A stretch of 64,000 nt of DNA from Deltaproteobacteria bacterium (GCA_016219005.1 JACRCN010000031.1:1-64000), one strand, 5' to 3'. Shown: positions 53,314 to 62,837, counted from the first letter of the stretch. Translations and numbers: made by a program. The notes: generated by a model not told the origin, from the letters alone.

Positions 53314-54276
53314 TTATTGGTAGACGTTTCTGTATTTTTCGAATTCGCCGATGAAATCCTCGACCATCTCTTTCAGCGGGTATGCAATCTGCAACCCCCA
53401 CTCGGTCCTGGCGCAATCGTCATTGATCTTAAGCGCTCCCAACTCTCGCAGGAGTTCCACGACTACGGGGTCGGGCTCGAAGGTGAGCCGGGCTCCAGAA
53501 ACTCGATTCCGGATGATTTCAACAAGCTCTCGCGCTGAATAAGCCGGTGTGACTCCGGCGATGTTGTAAATTCTCGTCCGGATCCTGAGCGGATCGGCTG
53601 CCGCAAGGTCAACGAGAGCCCGGGCGGCGTCTTTAAAGTAAAGCACGGGGCAGCGGGTTGCAGGGTCGCATTTTAGAACGTAAGGCTGCCCCTTGATGGC
53701 ATATTCAATGGCCCACGCGTTGTAGATCGACATGTGCGCAGTCTTTGCTCCGGGTCCGACGATCGACGGCAGCCGAAGCCCTCGAAAATCGAGGCCGAAT
53801 TTGCGGTGATAAAAGCGTCCCAGAAGCTCTCCAAAGGTCTTCGAGACACCGTAAAAGCTCGATGGCCGCTGGATGGTGCGGTCGTCGATTTCGTCACCAG
53901 GAATATCCTTGCTGTAGGTGGCGATGGTGCTCCCGTAAATGACTTGAGACATCCTCTTGATCCGCGCCGCCTCGAGCACATTATAGGTACCGATGATGTT
54001 GGCATCGAAGGCGGCCCGGTGGTTGCTCTCCGAGGGCAAGGAGAGCATCCCACCGAGATGGAAGACCCGATCGATAGCGTGCTTCTCAACGCAGTCCATG
54101 AGGACGGGCAGTTGCGCCAGAGAACCCCGCTCGAAATCAAAACGTTCGCCGAGTTCCAGCAAGGGGCCTTGGACAGGGGCGATGTCGAAGATGACCGGTC
54201 GCTCGCCCGCTTCGATTACTAGCCGTGCAACATAGGACCCGATGAAGCCGGCGCCGCCCGTGATGAGAGTGGTCAT
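53314..54276 (-). CDS. NAD-dependent epimerase/dehydratase family protein
   Basis: The 320-residue extended SDR has the NAD-binding GGAGFIG motif (residues 7-13) and the YxxxK active site (YGVSK with STIATY before it). This looks like a UDP-sugar epimerase or a threonine 3-dehydrogenase-type SDR. It is 17 bases upstream of the BKACE gene. Its context suggests oxidation or epimerisation of a hydroxy-acid substrate rather than cell-wall sugar synthesis. Confidence 0.88.
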   Translation of the reverse strand: MTTLITGGAGFIGSYVARLVIEAGERPVIFDIAPVQGPLLELGERFDFERGSLAQLPVLMDCVEKHAIDRVFHLGGMLSLPSESNHRAAFDANIIGTYNVLEAARIKRMSQVIYGSTIATYSKDIPGDEIDDRTIQRPSSFYGVSKTFGELLGRFYHRKFGLDFRGLRLPSIVGPGAKTAHMSIYNAWAIEYAIKGQPYVLKCDPATRCPVLYFKDAARALVDLAAADPLRIRTRIYNIAGVTPAYSARELVEIIRNRVSGARLTFEPDPVVVELLRELGALKINDDCARTEWGLQIAYPLKEMVEDFIGEFEKYRNVYQ

Positions 54277-54364
54277 ATGGTGATTTTCCCCGGACTGTCT
54301 CCGGTTGAGCCCCGGTGAAACCGATGGTCAGCCGGAACGCGTCTTCCGATACTGGGCCTGGCGA

Positions 54365-54399
54365 AAGCCTGCCGGATTACATGGCACCCCGGCAGGCTT
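54365..54399 (-). terminator. hairpin downstream of the binding-protein gene
   Basis: An 11-bp stem AAGCCTGCCGG / CCGGCAGGCTT with a 13-base loop lies between the livK-type gene and the SDR gene. A short TTT follows on the minus strand. It may partly end or stabilise the binding-protein message. Confidence 0.5.
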
Positions 54400-54423
54400 A
54401 CGCCATGGCCCATGGAGGTGGAA

Positions 54424-55635
54424 TTACTTGCCCATCTTGCAGCCTGTTTCGGCGCAGGGCACCTCGACGTCTTTCGCAGGGATCTCCGTCACCGGGCCCT
54501 CGAAAGCGTGCTTGAAGAATTTGTTTTCCTTCACGATCTCGACCGCCCAGTAGGGAACCTGTGCCTGGTGGTCGCAGGCCCGCATCGTCCAGAGTCCGGC
54601 GGGGCCATCGTATGAGAGGCCCTCCCAGGCCCTGATGACAGCAGCAACATCCGTTGTCCCCGCCTTCTTGACGGCAGCGGCCCAGAACATGGTGGCGATG
54701 TAAGATTTGCCGCGCAGCCAGGTCGGATAGTACCCTTTGTCCTTGTGGAATTTTTCGATGAATTCCTTGTTTTTCGCCGTGGGAATGTTCAGCATGTAGA
54801 TCTCGGCGCCCATATCCCCCACTATCAGGCTGTCATCCCCGAGGGAGGAAATCATGACCTCGTCGTTGATGTAGTAGGAAAACACCTTTTGTTTCATTCC
54901 CAGGGGCCGGCCCTGCTTCAGCAGGAGGGTCAGGTCATTGCCCCAGTTGGGCGTGAAGATGACATCGGGCTTGGCAGCGATCAGCTGGCTTGCGTAAGGA
55001 GCGTAGTCTTTGGTCCCCGCCGGATGGAAGATCTCGGCAACGATCTTAGTGGAGGGACTAATCTGGGCGATCTTCTTCTTGAAGGCCGCTACGGCCTCAT
55101 GCCCGAAGGAGTAATCCTGGCCGATGATGCCGACGGCCTTGTACCCTTTCTTGGCGATCATTTGAGCCAGCGCAAACGAACGCCCGTCGGTGCTGCCGCC
55201 CGGCCGGAAGAAGTTCTTGTTGCACTTCTCGCCGGTCATGCTGGCCGCGTCCATGCCGTAGGTGAACATGATCACGTTCTCTTTTTCCGCGAGCTGGGCC
55301 ATGGCCGCCCCGACGGAACTCCCCGTGCCGCCGCAGAAAAACTTAACCTCATCCTTCAGGATCAGCGCCTGGGCCTTGCGGGTGGCCACGTCCGGTTTCA
55401 GCTCCGAGTCGATGGGGACGACCTCGACCTTCTTCCCCAACAGCCCGCCGCTTTCATTGATGACCTTCGCTGCGTACTGCACACCCTCAAGATAGCGCTC
55501 GCCGATGTCCTTGAAAGTTCCCGAAAGGGGCTCGGTTCCGCCGATTTTGATGGTGCCCTGCGCCGCAGCGAAAGCCGGCAGAGCGAACATCAGAGCGGCT
55601 GCCAGAAATCCACAAATGCACTTTTTCGTTTCCAT
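54424..55635 (-). CDS. livK: branched-chain amino-acid-type ABC substrate-binding protein
   Basis: The 403-residue protein has a signal peptide (about 1-25) and a type I periplasmic binding fold (IKIGGTEPLSGTFKDIGERYLEG, VIGQDYSFGHEAV-like segment, VIRAWEGLSYDGPAG). It feeds the LivFGHM permease encoded upstream in this operon. The substrate need not be an amino acid; context suggests a carboxylic compound. GGAGG precedes the ATG. Confidence 0.93.
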   Translation of the reverse strand: METKKCICGFLAAALMFALPAFAAAQGTIKIGGTEPLSGTFKDIGERYLEGVQYAAKVINESGGLLGKKVEVVPIDSELKPDVATRKAQALILKDEVKFFCGGTGSSVGAAMAQLAEKENVIMFTYGMDAASMTGEKCNKNFFRPGGSTDGRSFALAQMIAKKGYKAVGIIGQDYSFGHEAVAAFKKKIAQISPSTKIVAEIFHPAGTKDYAPYASQLIAAKPDVIFTPNWGNDLTLLLKQGRPLGMKQKVFSYYINDEVMISSLGDDSLIVGDMGAEIYMLNIPTAKNKEFIEKFHKDKGYYPTWLRGKSYIATMFWAAAVKKAGTTDVAAVIRAWEGLSYDGPAGLWTMRACDHQAQVPYWAVEIVKENKFFKHAFEGPVTEIPAKDVEVPCAETGCKMGK

Positions 55636-55670
55636 GATTGCCTCCTTTTGTGTTGAGTGAAAAAACGATT

Positions 55671-56381
55671 TCAGACTTCCAGGTAATTCTTCCGCACATC
55701 CTCCGCAGCCAGCAAGGCGGCCATATCCCCTGCGAAGACCATCTGCCCCTTGCCCATAATGTAGAAACGGTCGGCAACTTTAATAGCAGCTTTGAAGTTC
55801 TGCTCCACCATGAGCACCGTCACCCCGGACTTCCGAACGGTGGCGAGCATTTCCAGAACGTCTTTCACAATCAGGGGGGCCAGCCCTTCCGTGGGCTCAT
55901 CGATGAGGATGAGCTTCGGGTTGCCCATGAGAGTCCGTGCCACCGTGAGCATCTGCTGCTCGCCTCCCGAGAGGTGACTGCCTTTGTTGCCGCGACGTTC
56001 CCGCAGGTTGGGAAAGAGTCCGTATATCTTGTCGATCGTCCAAACCCTTTCGGATGCGCCGCCGCGTTTTGTCTTCTGGACTCCCATCATGAGATTTTCG
56101 TGAACCGTAAGACTTTTGAAGATCCGCCGGTCTTCGGGAACATAGCCCACGCCAAGCCGCGCGATCTGATAGGGCTGGCTGCCGACCAGCTCCTTCCCGT
56201 CGAATCGTATGCTGCCCTGGGTGGGGCGCACCATGCCCATGATGCTTTTAAGCGTCGTGGACTTTCCGACCCCGTTCCTGCCGAGGAGGCAGACCAGTTC
56301 TCCCTCCTTCAGTTCAAGGGACACCCCGTGCAGGATGTGGCTTTTCCCATAATGGCTATGAATGTCTTCGACCTCGATCAT
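55671..56381 (-). CDS. livF: branched-chain-type ABC transporter ATP-binding protein
   Basis: The 236-residue ATPase has Walker A GRNGVGKST, signature LSGGEQQ and Walker B LILIDEPTEGL. It matches LivF. It lies two bases after the livG stop. Confidence 0.95.
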   Translation of the reverse strand: MIEVEDIHSHYGKSHILHGVSLELKEGELVCLLGRNGVGKSTTLKSIMGMVRPTQGSIRFDGKELVGSQPYQIARLGVGYVPEDRRIFKSLTVHENLMMGVQKTKRGGASERVWTIDKIYGLFPNLRERRGNKGSHLSGGEQQMLTVARTLMGNPKLILIDEPTEGLAPLIVKDVLEMLATVRKSGVTVLMVEQNFKAAIKVADRFYIMGKGQMVFAGDMAALLAAEDVRKNYLEV

Positions 56382-56383
56382 GG

Positions 56384-57127
56384 CTATTCTTCTCCCAGAT
56401 AAGCGTCTTTAACCCGCTGGTCGTTGCGGATCTTTTCAGGGACGTCGGAAGCCAGTATGCGGCCGTAGTGAAGGACCGATATGGTATCGGCCAGCGAGAA
56501 AACCACATCCATATCGTGTTCAATAATGATGAGCGTGCGCCCGGCCGTGACGCGGTCGATCATGCTGATGGCCTGGGCCGTCTCTTCGCGCGTCATTCCC
56601 GCCGTGGGTTCGTCCAGCAGTATCAGCTCGGGCTCCGTGGAAAGCGTGATGCCGATCTCCAGGGCCCGCTGCTGTCCGTAGGACAAGGCGCTGGCCGGCA
56701 CATGCATGACCCCTTTGAGGCCGACCTCCTCGGCAATGGCCTCGGTGCGCTCGTTGATCCGGCGGTTGTTGTCCGGTTTGCGGAAAAAATTGTACCGCAG
56801 ACCGTTCCGAGACCGAACGCCGGAGCGGATGTTCTCAAAGACGGTCAGCTCCTGGAAGACATTGGTGATTTGAAATGATCGCGCAAGCCCGAGGCGGTTG
56901 CGGACATGGGCGGGCTTGGCAGAAAGATCTTGGCCTTTGAACAGGATCGAGCCCGAGGAGGCCTTGAATCTGCCGCTGATGATATTGAAGAGGGTCGTTT
57001 TCCCGGCCCCGTTGGGTCCGATGACGGCCTGCCGCTGCTTCTCGCTCACCGTAAAATCGACACCGGTGAGCACTTTGAGCCCCGAAAAGTCCTTGTGGAT
57101 TTCCCTGATGCACAGATAATCGGTCAT
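56384..57127 (-). CDS. livG: branched-chain-type ABC transporter ATP-binding protein
   Basis: The 247-residue ATPase has Walker A GPNGAGKTT, a LivG-type signature (LSYGQQRALE) and Walker B ELILLDEPTAGM. It overlaps the upstream permease gene by four bases. Confidence 0.95.
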   Translation of the reverse strand: MTDYLCIREIHKDFSGLKVLTGVDFTVSEKQRQAVIGPNGAGKTTLFNIISGRFKASSGSILFKGQDLSAKPAHVRNRLGLARSFQITNVFQELTVFENIRSGVRSRNGLRYNFFRKPDNNRRINERTEAIAEEVGLKGVMHVPASALSYGQQRALEIGITLSTEPELILLDEPTAGMTREETAQAISMIDRVTAGRTLIIIEHDMDVVFSLADTISVLHYGRILASDVPEKIRNDQRVKDAYLGEE

Positions 57128-58125
57128 GGAGAGGCTTCCTCTGCCGCAACCGGTCTGTCCGTGTTGCGTTTTCCGGGGATCAGACGCCTGATCGATAGAA
57201 TGATCTGTGAGAGCCCCCCGGGGATGACGAGGACCATCACGATGAAGATCAGCCCCATGAACAGCGGCCAGCGGTCCGTGATGTCGCTCAGGTAATTCTG
57301 GAGAATAATGTAGACAAAGGCCCCCAGGATCGGTCCCCAGAAGGTCCCGGTCCCCCCCACAAAGGTCATCAGGAGGACCGTCGTCGTCATGTCGACACTG
57401 ATGGCCGATTGGGAGACAAACTGGAAGTGCAGCGTGTAGAACGCGCCGGCCAGCCCCGCCAGCGCCCCCGTGAAGGTGAACAGGATGAGTCGGCTTATGT
57501 TCGTATTGTACCCTAAAAACTTCATCCGCTCCTCATTTTCACGCATGAGCAGCACCGTCTGCCCCATGGCCGTCTTCGTGAAGTACCAACTGAACACGAT
57601 GGCCACACCGATGACCACGAGGGTCACGTAATAGAAGTTCGTCAGGTCGGCCATTTTGATCGTCGTGAAACCCAGGTTGAGATCGGGGCGCGTGATGCTG
57701 AGGCCGTCGTCGCCGCCTGTGATTTTATGCCATTTGGTCGCTACGGCGTAGAATAGCGAGTTGAAGGCGAGGGTCAGCAATGCGAAATAGGCCCCCTTGT
57801 GCCGGAGCAGAAAGCCTCCTGTAATGAAACCGACGACCGTGGTCATCGCGAGCGCCAGCAGGACGGCGTTCCACATGGAGAGTCCGGGGATATGGATCAG
57901 GGAGACGGCGACCGTGAAAGCCCCCATGCCGAAGAACATGGCGTGGCCAAAGGACAGCAGGCCCGCGTAGCCAAGCAGGAGATTGTAGCTGACAGCATAC
58001 AGGGCAAATACGATGATCTCCGTCAGCATGTTCAGATGGTATCTCTTGATCATGAAGGGCATCAAAACCCCAAGGGCGAAAATGAGGGCGATAAACAGGT
58101 AGGATGCCTTTTTCTGCGAGGTCAT
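57124..58125 (-). CDS. livM: branched-chain-type ABC transporter permease
   Basis: A 333-residue membrane protein with about nine helices and the LivM pattern (YNLLLGYAGLLSFGHAMFFG, FVGGTGTFWGPILGAF). It pairs with LivH to form the channel, and overlaps both neighbouring genes by four bases. Confidence 0.94.
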   Translation of the reverse strand: MTSQKKASYLFIALIFALGVLMPFMIKRYHLNMLTEIIVFALYAVSYNLLLGYAGLLSFGHAMFFGMGAFTVAVSLIHIPGLSMWNAVLLALAMTTVVGFITGGFLLRHKGAYFALLTLAFNSLFYAVATKWHKITGGDDGLSITRPDLNLGFTTIKMADLTNFYYVTLVVIGVAIVFSWYFTKTAMGQTVLLMRENEERMKFLGYNTNISRLILFTFTGALAGLAGAFYTLHFQFVSQSAISVDMTTTVLLMTFVGGTGTFWGPILGAFVYIILQNYLSDITDRWPLFMGLIFIVMVLVIPGGLSQIILSIRRLIPGKRNTDRPVAAEEASP

Positions 58126-58982
58126 TGCTTTTCACCGAAGAGCCCGGAAGGTTTGATGATCAGGACGGCGGCCATGAGCAGGTAAACCAGCGCCAGCGAG
58201 AGCTTCGGGAAGAGAAGCACCCCGAAGGACTGCAGTTCGCCGATGAGCAGCGAGGCCACCACGGCGCCCCCGAGGCTCCCGAAACCGCCGACGACGATGA
58301 CGACGAAGGCGTCGATGAGGATCTCATGGGCCATGCCGGGATAGGTTGTGAGAAGGGGGCCCGCGATGACGCCGGCCAGGCCCGAGAGGGCGGCACCAAA
58401 GGCGAAAACGCCGGTAAAGACGAGCGGCACATCGAAGCCCAGAGCGTTTACCATCTCGCTGTCGTTGACGGCGGCCCGCAGAATGATTCCCAAACGGGTC
58501 TTGTAAAGGATTGCGGCCATCGAAAGCCCGACGATGACGGCGCAACCGAAGATGAAAATCCGGTAGATGGGGTAGATCATCCCGAAGAACTCGACCGTCT
58601 GGCCGAGAAACCCGCCGATATTCACAGCTAGCGGGAAATTGCCCCAGATCAGCTTCACAAGCTCCGTCATGATGTAGGCCAGTCCGAAGGTGAGCAAGAG
58701 CTCGTGCAGGTGTCCGTAGGTGTGGACCCGACGAAGCAGGAACCGCTCTACGAGAGCCCCGATGATGAAGAGAAACAGGGGGCAGACCAACAGGCAGAGC
58801 CAGAACTGGCCGGTCGCACGCAGCAAGGTGAATGAGAAATAGGCCCCCAGCATGTACATGGCCGCATGGGCGAAGTTCAGAACGTTCATCATCCCGAAAA
58901 CGAGGGTCAGGCCTGCGGAAACCAGAAAGAGGAGTCCGGCGTAGGCCAGTCCGTGGAGAAAGAAAACGGGCACCTCACTCAT
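58122..58982 (-). CDS. livH: branched-chain-type ABC transporter permease
   Basis: A 286-residue membrane protein with about eight helices and the LivH pattern (LTLVFGMMNVLNFAHAAMYMLGAY, VVGGFGSLGGAVVASLLIGE). It is the second permease subunit and begins the Liv block. It starts 39 bases after the dehydrogenase stop. Confidence 0.94.
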   Translation of the reverse strand: MSEVPVFFLHGLAYAGLLFLVSAGLTLVFGMMNVLNFAHAAMYMLGAYFSFTLLRATGQFWLCLLVCPLFLFIIGALVERFLLRRVHTYGHLHELLLTFGLAYIMTELVKLIWGNFPLAVNIGGFLGQTVEFFGMIYPIYRIFIFGCAVIVGLSMAAILYKTRLGIILRAAVNDSEMVNALGFDVPLVFTGVFAFGAALSGLAGVIAGPLLTTYPGMAHEILIDAFVVIVVGGFGSLGGAVVASLLIGELQSFGVLLFPKLSLALVYLLMAAVLIIKPSGLFGEKQ

Positions 58983-59021
58983 CTGCTTTTACCCCTTCGT
59001 ATACAGATGACGGAAGCGGGG

Positions 59022-60008
59022 TCATCCGTTTCGGCTGGAATCTATTCGGTCCAGGGTACTCGCCGGCGAAACGATCTCATGGATGATCCGCAGAAGCACT
59101 GCGTCGCGCTGTTCAATGACCTGATGGACCTTTTGCGGCGTCCATTCGTAAAAGCCCCGCCCGGCCCTGACGCCGGTGGCGCCGGCGGAAACTAGATCCT
59201 CTAACGCCGGCGACGGGTTCTGCGAGGACTCGAGATAGGGGAAAAGATATTTATGAATATTACACGTCAGGCCCAAACCGGCCAAGTCCGCAGTTTCGAG
59301 GGGCCCGATGAAAGGCATCCGGGCTCCGAAGCCGTATTTCACGACCTTGTCGATATCTTCGGCGCTGGCGATGTTCTTTTCGCGAAGAGAGATGGCCTCC
59401 CGCCACATGGCATGCTGGAGACGGTTGCCGAGAAACCCCGGAACATCCTTGAGGACCCGGACGGGCACTTTGCCGGCTTTTTCCATGAGGGCGTAGACGG
59501 TTTCGAAGACCCCCTCGTCGGTGAAGGCCCCCTTGATCACCTCTACGCAGGGGAGCACGTGGGGCGGATTCCAGAAATGGGTCCCCAGGAAACGCCCCTT
59601 GATGTCCAGGGCCGCGCTGATCTCGGTAATGCTGATGGCGGAGGTGTTGCTGGAGAAAATGGTTTCGGATGGAGCGAACCGCTCGAGCTCGGCGTAGGTG
59701 TGCTGCTTTATTTTCAAATCCTCCAGGATGGCCTCGATAATGAACTGGGGGCCTTGGCAAAGCGTTTCGATGGATGAGCAGAGGGTGATCCGGTCGAGGC
59801 AGCGCTCAATGTCCTCGGGTTTGGCAAGGTTCAACTCGATGAAGACCTTGAAGTTGCGGGCGACCCGGTCTTTGGCCGTCCGCAGCGTGGCCGGATCCGC
59901 GTCGTAGATGTTGACATCATAGCCCGCCGACGCGAAAACCTGTGCGATGCCGTGGCCCATCAACCCGGCGCCGAGCACGCCGATGTGCTTGATCTCTTTA
60001 AGTCCCAT
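59022..60008 (-). CDS. 3-hydroxyacyl-CoA dehydrogenase family enzyme
   Basis: The 328-residue protein has the NAD-binding GVLGAGLMGHGIAQ (residues 10-23) and the family catalytic region around FLGTHFWNPPHVLPCVEVI and DVPGFLGNRL. The size is that of single-domain 3HCDH or L-carnitine dehydrogenase-like enzymes rather than multifunctional FadB. In this operon it could oxidise a beta-hydroxy acid or acyl-CoA to the keto form that BKACE then cleaves. It overlaps the regulator gene by 11 bases. Confidence 0.9.
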   Translation of the reverse strand: MGLKEIKHIGVLGAGLMGHGIAQVFASAGYDVNIYDADPATLRTAKDRVARNFKVFIELNLAKPEDIERCLDRITLCSSIETLCQGPQFIIEAILEDLKIKQHTYAELERFAPSETIFSSNTSAISITEISAALDIKGRFLGTHFWNPPHVLPCVEVIKGAFTDEGVFETVYALMEKAGKVPVRVLKDVPGFLGNRLQHAMWREAISLREKNIASAEDIDKVVKYGFGARMPFIGPLETADLAGLGLTCNIHKYLFPYLESSQNPSPALEDLVSAGATGVRAGRGFYEWTPQKVHQVIEQRDAVLLRIIHEIVSPASTLDRIDSSRNG

Positions 60009-60615
60009 AGGTCGCCCTTTCGCGGCCGCTGGTGGGGTTGCAGATGACCATGAAGCACCTGGCTTCTTTGCGGCCGATAGACTCGCCGAAATGGGGGATG
60101 CTGGAGTCGAAATAGATACAGTCCCCTTCGTTCACGATATACTCCTCGGCGCCGTGGAGGAACTTCATGGTCCCCTGGATGACAAAGAGGATCTCTTCGC
60201 CTTCATGCTGGTAGATGGTCTTCTTTTTCGGTTTCAAGGGCAGGGTCAGGATGAACGGTTCCATGATCTTGTTGGGGTACTTATAGGCCATGGCTTCGTA
60301 GGAGTACCCAAAGCCCGTCCCATCCCTGGCGATGAGTGGGCCTTCACCCTTGCGAATCAGGCACAGGGAGGTGCGCTGATTTTCTTCACCCAAGAGGGCC
60401 GAGATAGTCGTGTTGAACGCGCGTGCGATGTTTCCGAGTGTGGAGACGGGAGGGGCTTTTTTCGATTTTTCTACTTTGGAAAGATAACCCTTGGTGAACC
60501 CGGTCTGCCGGGCGAGTTGCTCTAAAGTGACACCCTTCTCAGCCCGCAAGGCTTTAATTCTTTTCCCGATCTCCGATTCGACGATCACCGGATTTTGTTT
60601 CATTTTGGGAAACAT
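59998..60615 (-). CDS. XRE-family regulator with cupin domain
   Basis: The 205-residue protein has an N-terminal XRE helix-turn-helix (about 15-75, GVTLEQLARQTGFTKGYLSKVEK) and a C-terminal cupin domain (about 105-190, with H in YQHEGEEILFVIQG and IPHFGES). The cupin pocket would sense a small effector, probably the pathway substrate. It is the first gene of the catabolic operon, and a palindrome upstream is its likely operator. Confidence 0.92.
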   Translation of the reverse strand: MFPKMKQNPVIVESEIGKRIKALRAEKGVTLEQLARQTGFTKGYLSKVEKSKKAPPVSTLGNIARAFNTTISALLGEENQRTSLCLIRKGEGPLIARDGTGFGYSYEAMAYKYPNKIMEPFILTLPLKPKKKTIYQHEGEEILFVIQGTMKFLHGAEEYIVNEGDCIYFDSSIPHFGESIGRKEARCFMVICNPTSGRERATYGT

Positions 60616-60668
60616 GGAAATGAGTTCTTATGTTAGCCTGGTGTTTTAGGAGCCGTCAGTTTGAGTTT

Positions 60669-60691
60669 GATGTTTCCTAATATGAAACATC
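60669..60691. promoter_or_regulatory. predicted operator of the XRE-cupin regulator
   Basis: A perfect inverted repeat GATGTTTC ... GAAACATC with a 7-base spacer lies about 55 bases upstream of the regulator start. It is the strongest dyad in this stretch. Confidence 0.7.
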
Positions 60692-60718
60692 CGTATATGG
60701 TTTGCAAAAGCCTGTCAA
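60692..60718 (-). promoter_or_regulatory. predicted promoter of the catabolic operon
   Basis: On the minus strand TTGACA (60713-60718) is followed after 15 bases by TATACG (60692-60697). The operator lies directly downstream of the -10 element, fitting repression. Confidence 0.45.
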
Positions 60719-61024
60719 GATTTTTGTTAATGGTGAGGGATGGAATCTATGATGAACCGGAGACTCAGCTGTGCATCCATGGTTTGTCGCCGATAGAGAA
60801 GCGCTCCACCCGCGGCATCCGCGCGGGAGCGAGTGTTGGCAAACCTGGCGCGATCCGTTATATTAACAATTTTGATACGAAAACTTCAGCGCCCCTGACC
60901 GGACGCCGGGTATTTTTCCTGAGACGGACCGCCCGGCGAGCGCCGTGGTGAAGTCCGCCGGCAGAAAATGTTGCCGGGTCCACCGTGCCCGGCGGGTCGG
61001 GAAAACGTTGCATCAAGGTCGAAT

Positions 61025-62557
61025 ATGCCGACGCACCCTCCACGTTCCATGCGCCTGCGGGCGCTGGCCACTGAAACGGCACCTGAGGAGTTGATCACCC
61101 TCGACAACGTCACCCTGCGGCTGAGGGATCGTCGCATCCTGGCCGGAACGAGCTGGTCGATCCGGAGGGGCGAACACTGGGCGGTCATCGGGCCGAACGG
61201 CGCCGGCAAGACCACGTTGGTGCGGGCGTTGCGGGGCGAGGTGCCGGCGGTGCAGGGCAAAATTTTTCCGGCGGACCCCCGGCGGCTTCAAGAGCGGGTG
61301 GCCTGCGTGTCGTTTGAAAACCATCGCCGGCTGATCGAGCAGGAAAACCGCCAGGATGAGGCGCGCTGTTTCAGCGGGAATGCGGACGGTGCCACGAGCG
61401 TCCGGCAGCTGCTCGAAGATGCATCGCGGCCGTTGGCGGAAGCCGGGCCGGAACTCATCGAACGTTTCGGAATCGGGCGGCTGCTTGAGCGGGGCATCCG
61501 CACCCTTTCCAACGGGGAGATCCGGCGGGTGCTGATCGCCCGGGTGCTGCTCGCCGGGCCGGAGGTATTGGTGCTGGACGAGCCGTTCGACGGTCTCGAC
61601 CTGCCGGCTCGCGAAAACCTGGCGGCGATGATCGGGGCCTTGATGAACCCCGCCGGCAGCGTAATCCTCGTGACCCACCGTTTGAGCCAGATTCCCGCCC
61701 AGGTTACCCACGTGATGGGGATCCGCGCCGGGCGGGTGTTCTTCCAGGGTCTGCGGGCGGAAACGATCACGCCGGAGAACATCGCGCGGCTTTATGGGGG
61801 ACACCCGTTGGAGCCTGCCCCGGTACCTCTGCCGGCGTCTTGCCCGGCCATCCCGCGCGAGGCTCTGGTCGAGTTCCGGAACGTGACCGTGTCCTACGGC
61901 GGCAAGCCGGTTCTGAAGAATCTGAACTGGTCAATGCGGGCTGGTGAGCACTGGGCGCTTTGCGGGCCCAACGGCTCCGGCAAGACCACCGTGGTCAACC
62001 TGATCGCCGGTGAGAACCCCCAGGTCTATGCCAGCGACATCCGGCTGTTCGGCCGCCGGCGCGGCTCGGGCGACAGCATCTACGACATTCGGCGCCGGCT
62101 GGGGTTCATGTCCTGCGAGTTTCACCTGCGCCACACCCGGCGGCTGACCGCCTTCGAGGTGGTGCTCTCCGGCTTCTTCGATTCGGTGGGACTCTACCGC
62201 ACGGCCGACGCGCGCCAGGCGGAAAGCGGCCGCAGCCTAATGGAGGCGCTTGGCATCGGCGGGCTGGCCGATCGGGTCTTCCCGCACTTGTCCTTCGGCG
62301 AGCAGCGCATGGTGCTGCTCGCCCGCGCCGTGGTCAAGCTGCCGGAGCTGCTCGTTCTGGACGAGCCCTGCCAGGGGCTCGACCGGGTCAACCGCCGCCG
62401 GGTGATTGAAATGGTCGACCGGATCTGCCGCTTGTCGGTCACCCACATCATCTACGTAACCCACCAACCCGACGAAATCCCGGCCTGCATCACGCACCGG
62501 CTGGCGCTCCCGCCGGAAGTGGCGGGTGCCGCCGCTTTCTCCGCGAGCCTTGGCTGA
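61025..62557 (+). CDS. double ABC ATPase, ModF-like
   Basis: The 510-residue soluble protein has two ABC ATPase domains. NBD1 has Walker A GPNGAGKTT (about 56-64), a degenerate signature LSNGEIRR and Walker B VLVLDEPFDGL. NBD2 has Walker A GPNGSGKTT (about 314-322), signature LSFGEQRM and Walker B LLVLDEPCQGL. The C-terminal half ends in THQPDEIPACITHRLAL. This layout matches ModF/PhrA-type proteins whose role in molybdate or related metabolism is only partly known. AAGG lies six bases before the ATG at 61025. Confidence 0.85.
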   Translation: MPTHPPRSMRLRALATETAPEELITLDNVTLRLRDRRILAGTSWSIRRGEHWAVIGPNGAGKTTLVRALRGEVPAVQGKIFPADPRRLQERVACVSFENHRRLIEQENRQDEARCFSGNADGATSVRQLLEDASRPLAEAGPELIERFGIGRLLERGIRTLSNGEIRRVLIARVLLAGPEVLVLDEPFDGLDLPARENLAAMIGALMNPAGSVILVTHRLSQIPAQVTHVMGIRAGRVFFQGLRAETITPENIARLYGGHPLEPAPVPLPASCPAIPREALVEFRNVTVSYGGKPVLKNLNWSMRAGEHWALCGPNGSGKTTVVNLIAGENPQVYASDIRLFGRRRGSGDSIYDIRRRLGFMSCEFHLRHTRRLTAFEVVLSGFFDSVGLYRTADARQAESGRSLMEALGIGGLADRVFPHLSFGEQRMVLLARAVVKLPELLVLDEPCQGLDRVNRRRVIEMVDRICRLSVTHIIYVTHQPDEIPACITHRLALPPEVAGAAAFSASLG

Positions 62558-62633
62558 CGGCCCGATACTTGTTTCTCAGAAGGCCTGAAATCAATCTGAA
62601 TATGCAGATGGCCGGAATCTAAAGCCTGTTTGG

Positions 62634-62694
62634 AACATTCGAAAATTTGAAATTAGGGATTGTATAGAATTTCGAACTTAGCGCTTCGAATGTT
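62634..62694. repeat. TTCGAA-type inverted repeat
   Basis: Perfect 10-bp arms AACATTCGAA and TTCGAATGTT flank an AT-rich interior with further TTCGAA-like units. It lies about 75 bases after the ATPase stop. A similar short block is at 26158-26195. Confidence 0.55.
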
Positions 62695-62837
62695 GTCGGG
62701 TGATGGCCTCGGCAGGCGCTATGCCGGGCGATGCGCAGGTTGCAGCAGGCGCTGGGGTAAGTGCGCGGACAACGGGGGTGGACCCGAAACGCTCGGGGAG
62801 TGCGCGCGGGCGCGGGCGGTGAGAGCCTGGCCGGCGA

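Larger units (their letters stand above)
60616..61024. other. regulatory intergenic region between XRE and double-ATPase genes
   Basis: This 409-base divergent region contains the XRE promoter and palindrome. A GC-rich hairpin (CCCGCGG-CATCC-GCGCGGG) sits near 60810. No coding frame is convincing. Confidence 0.5.
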
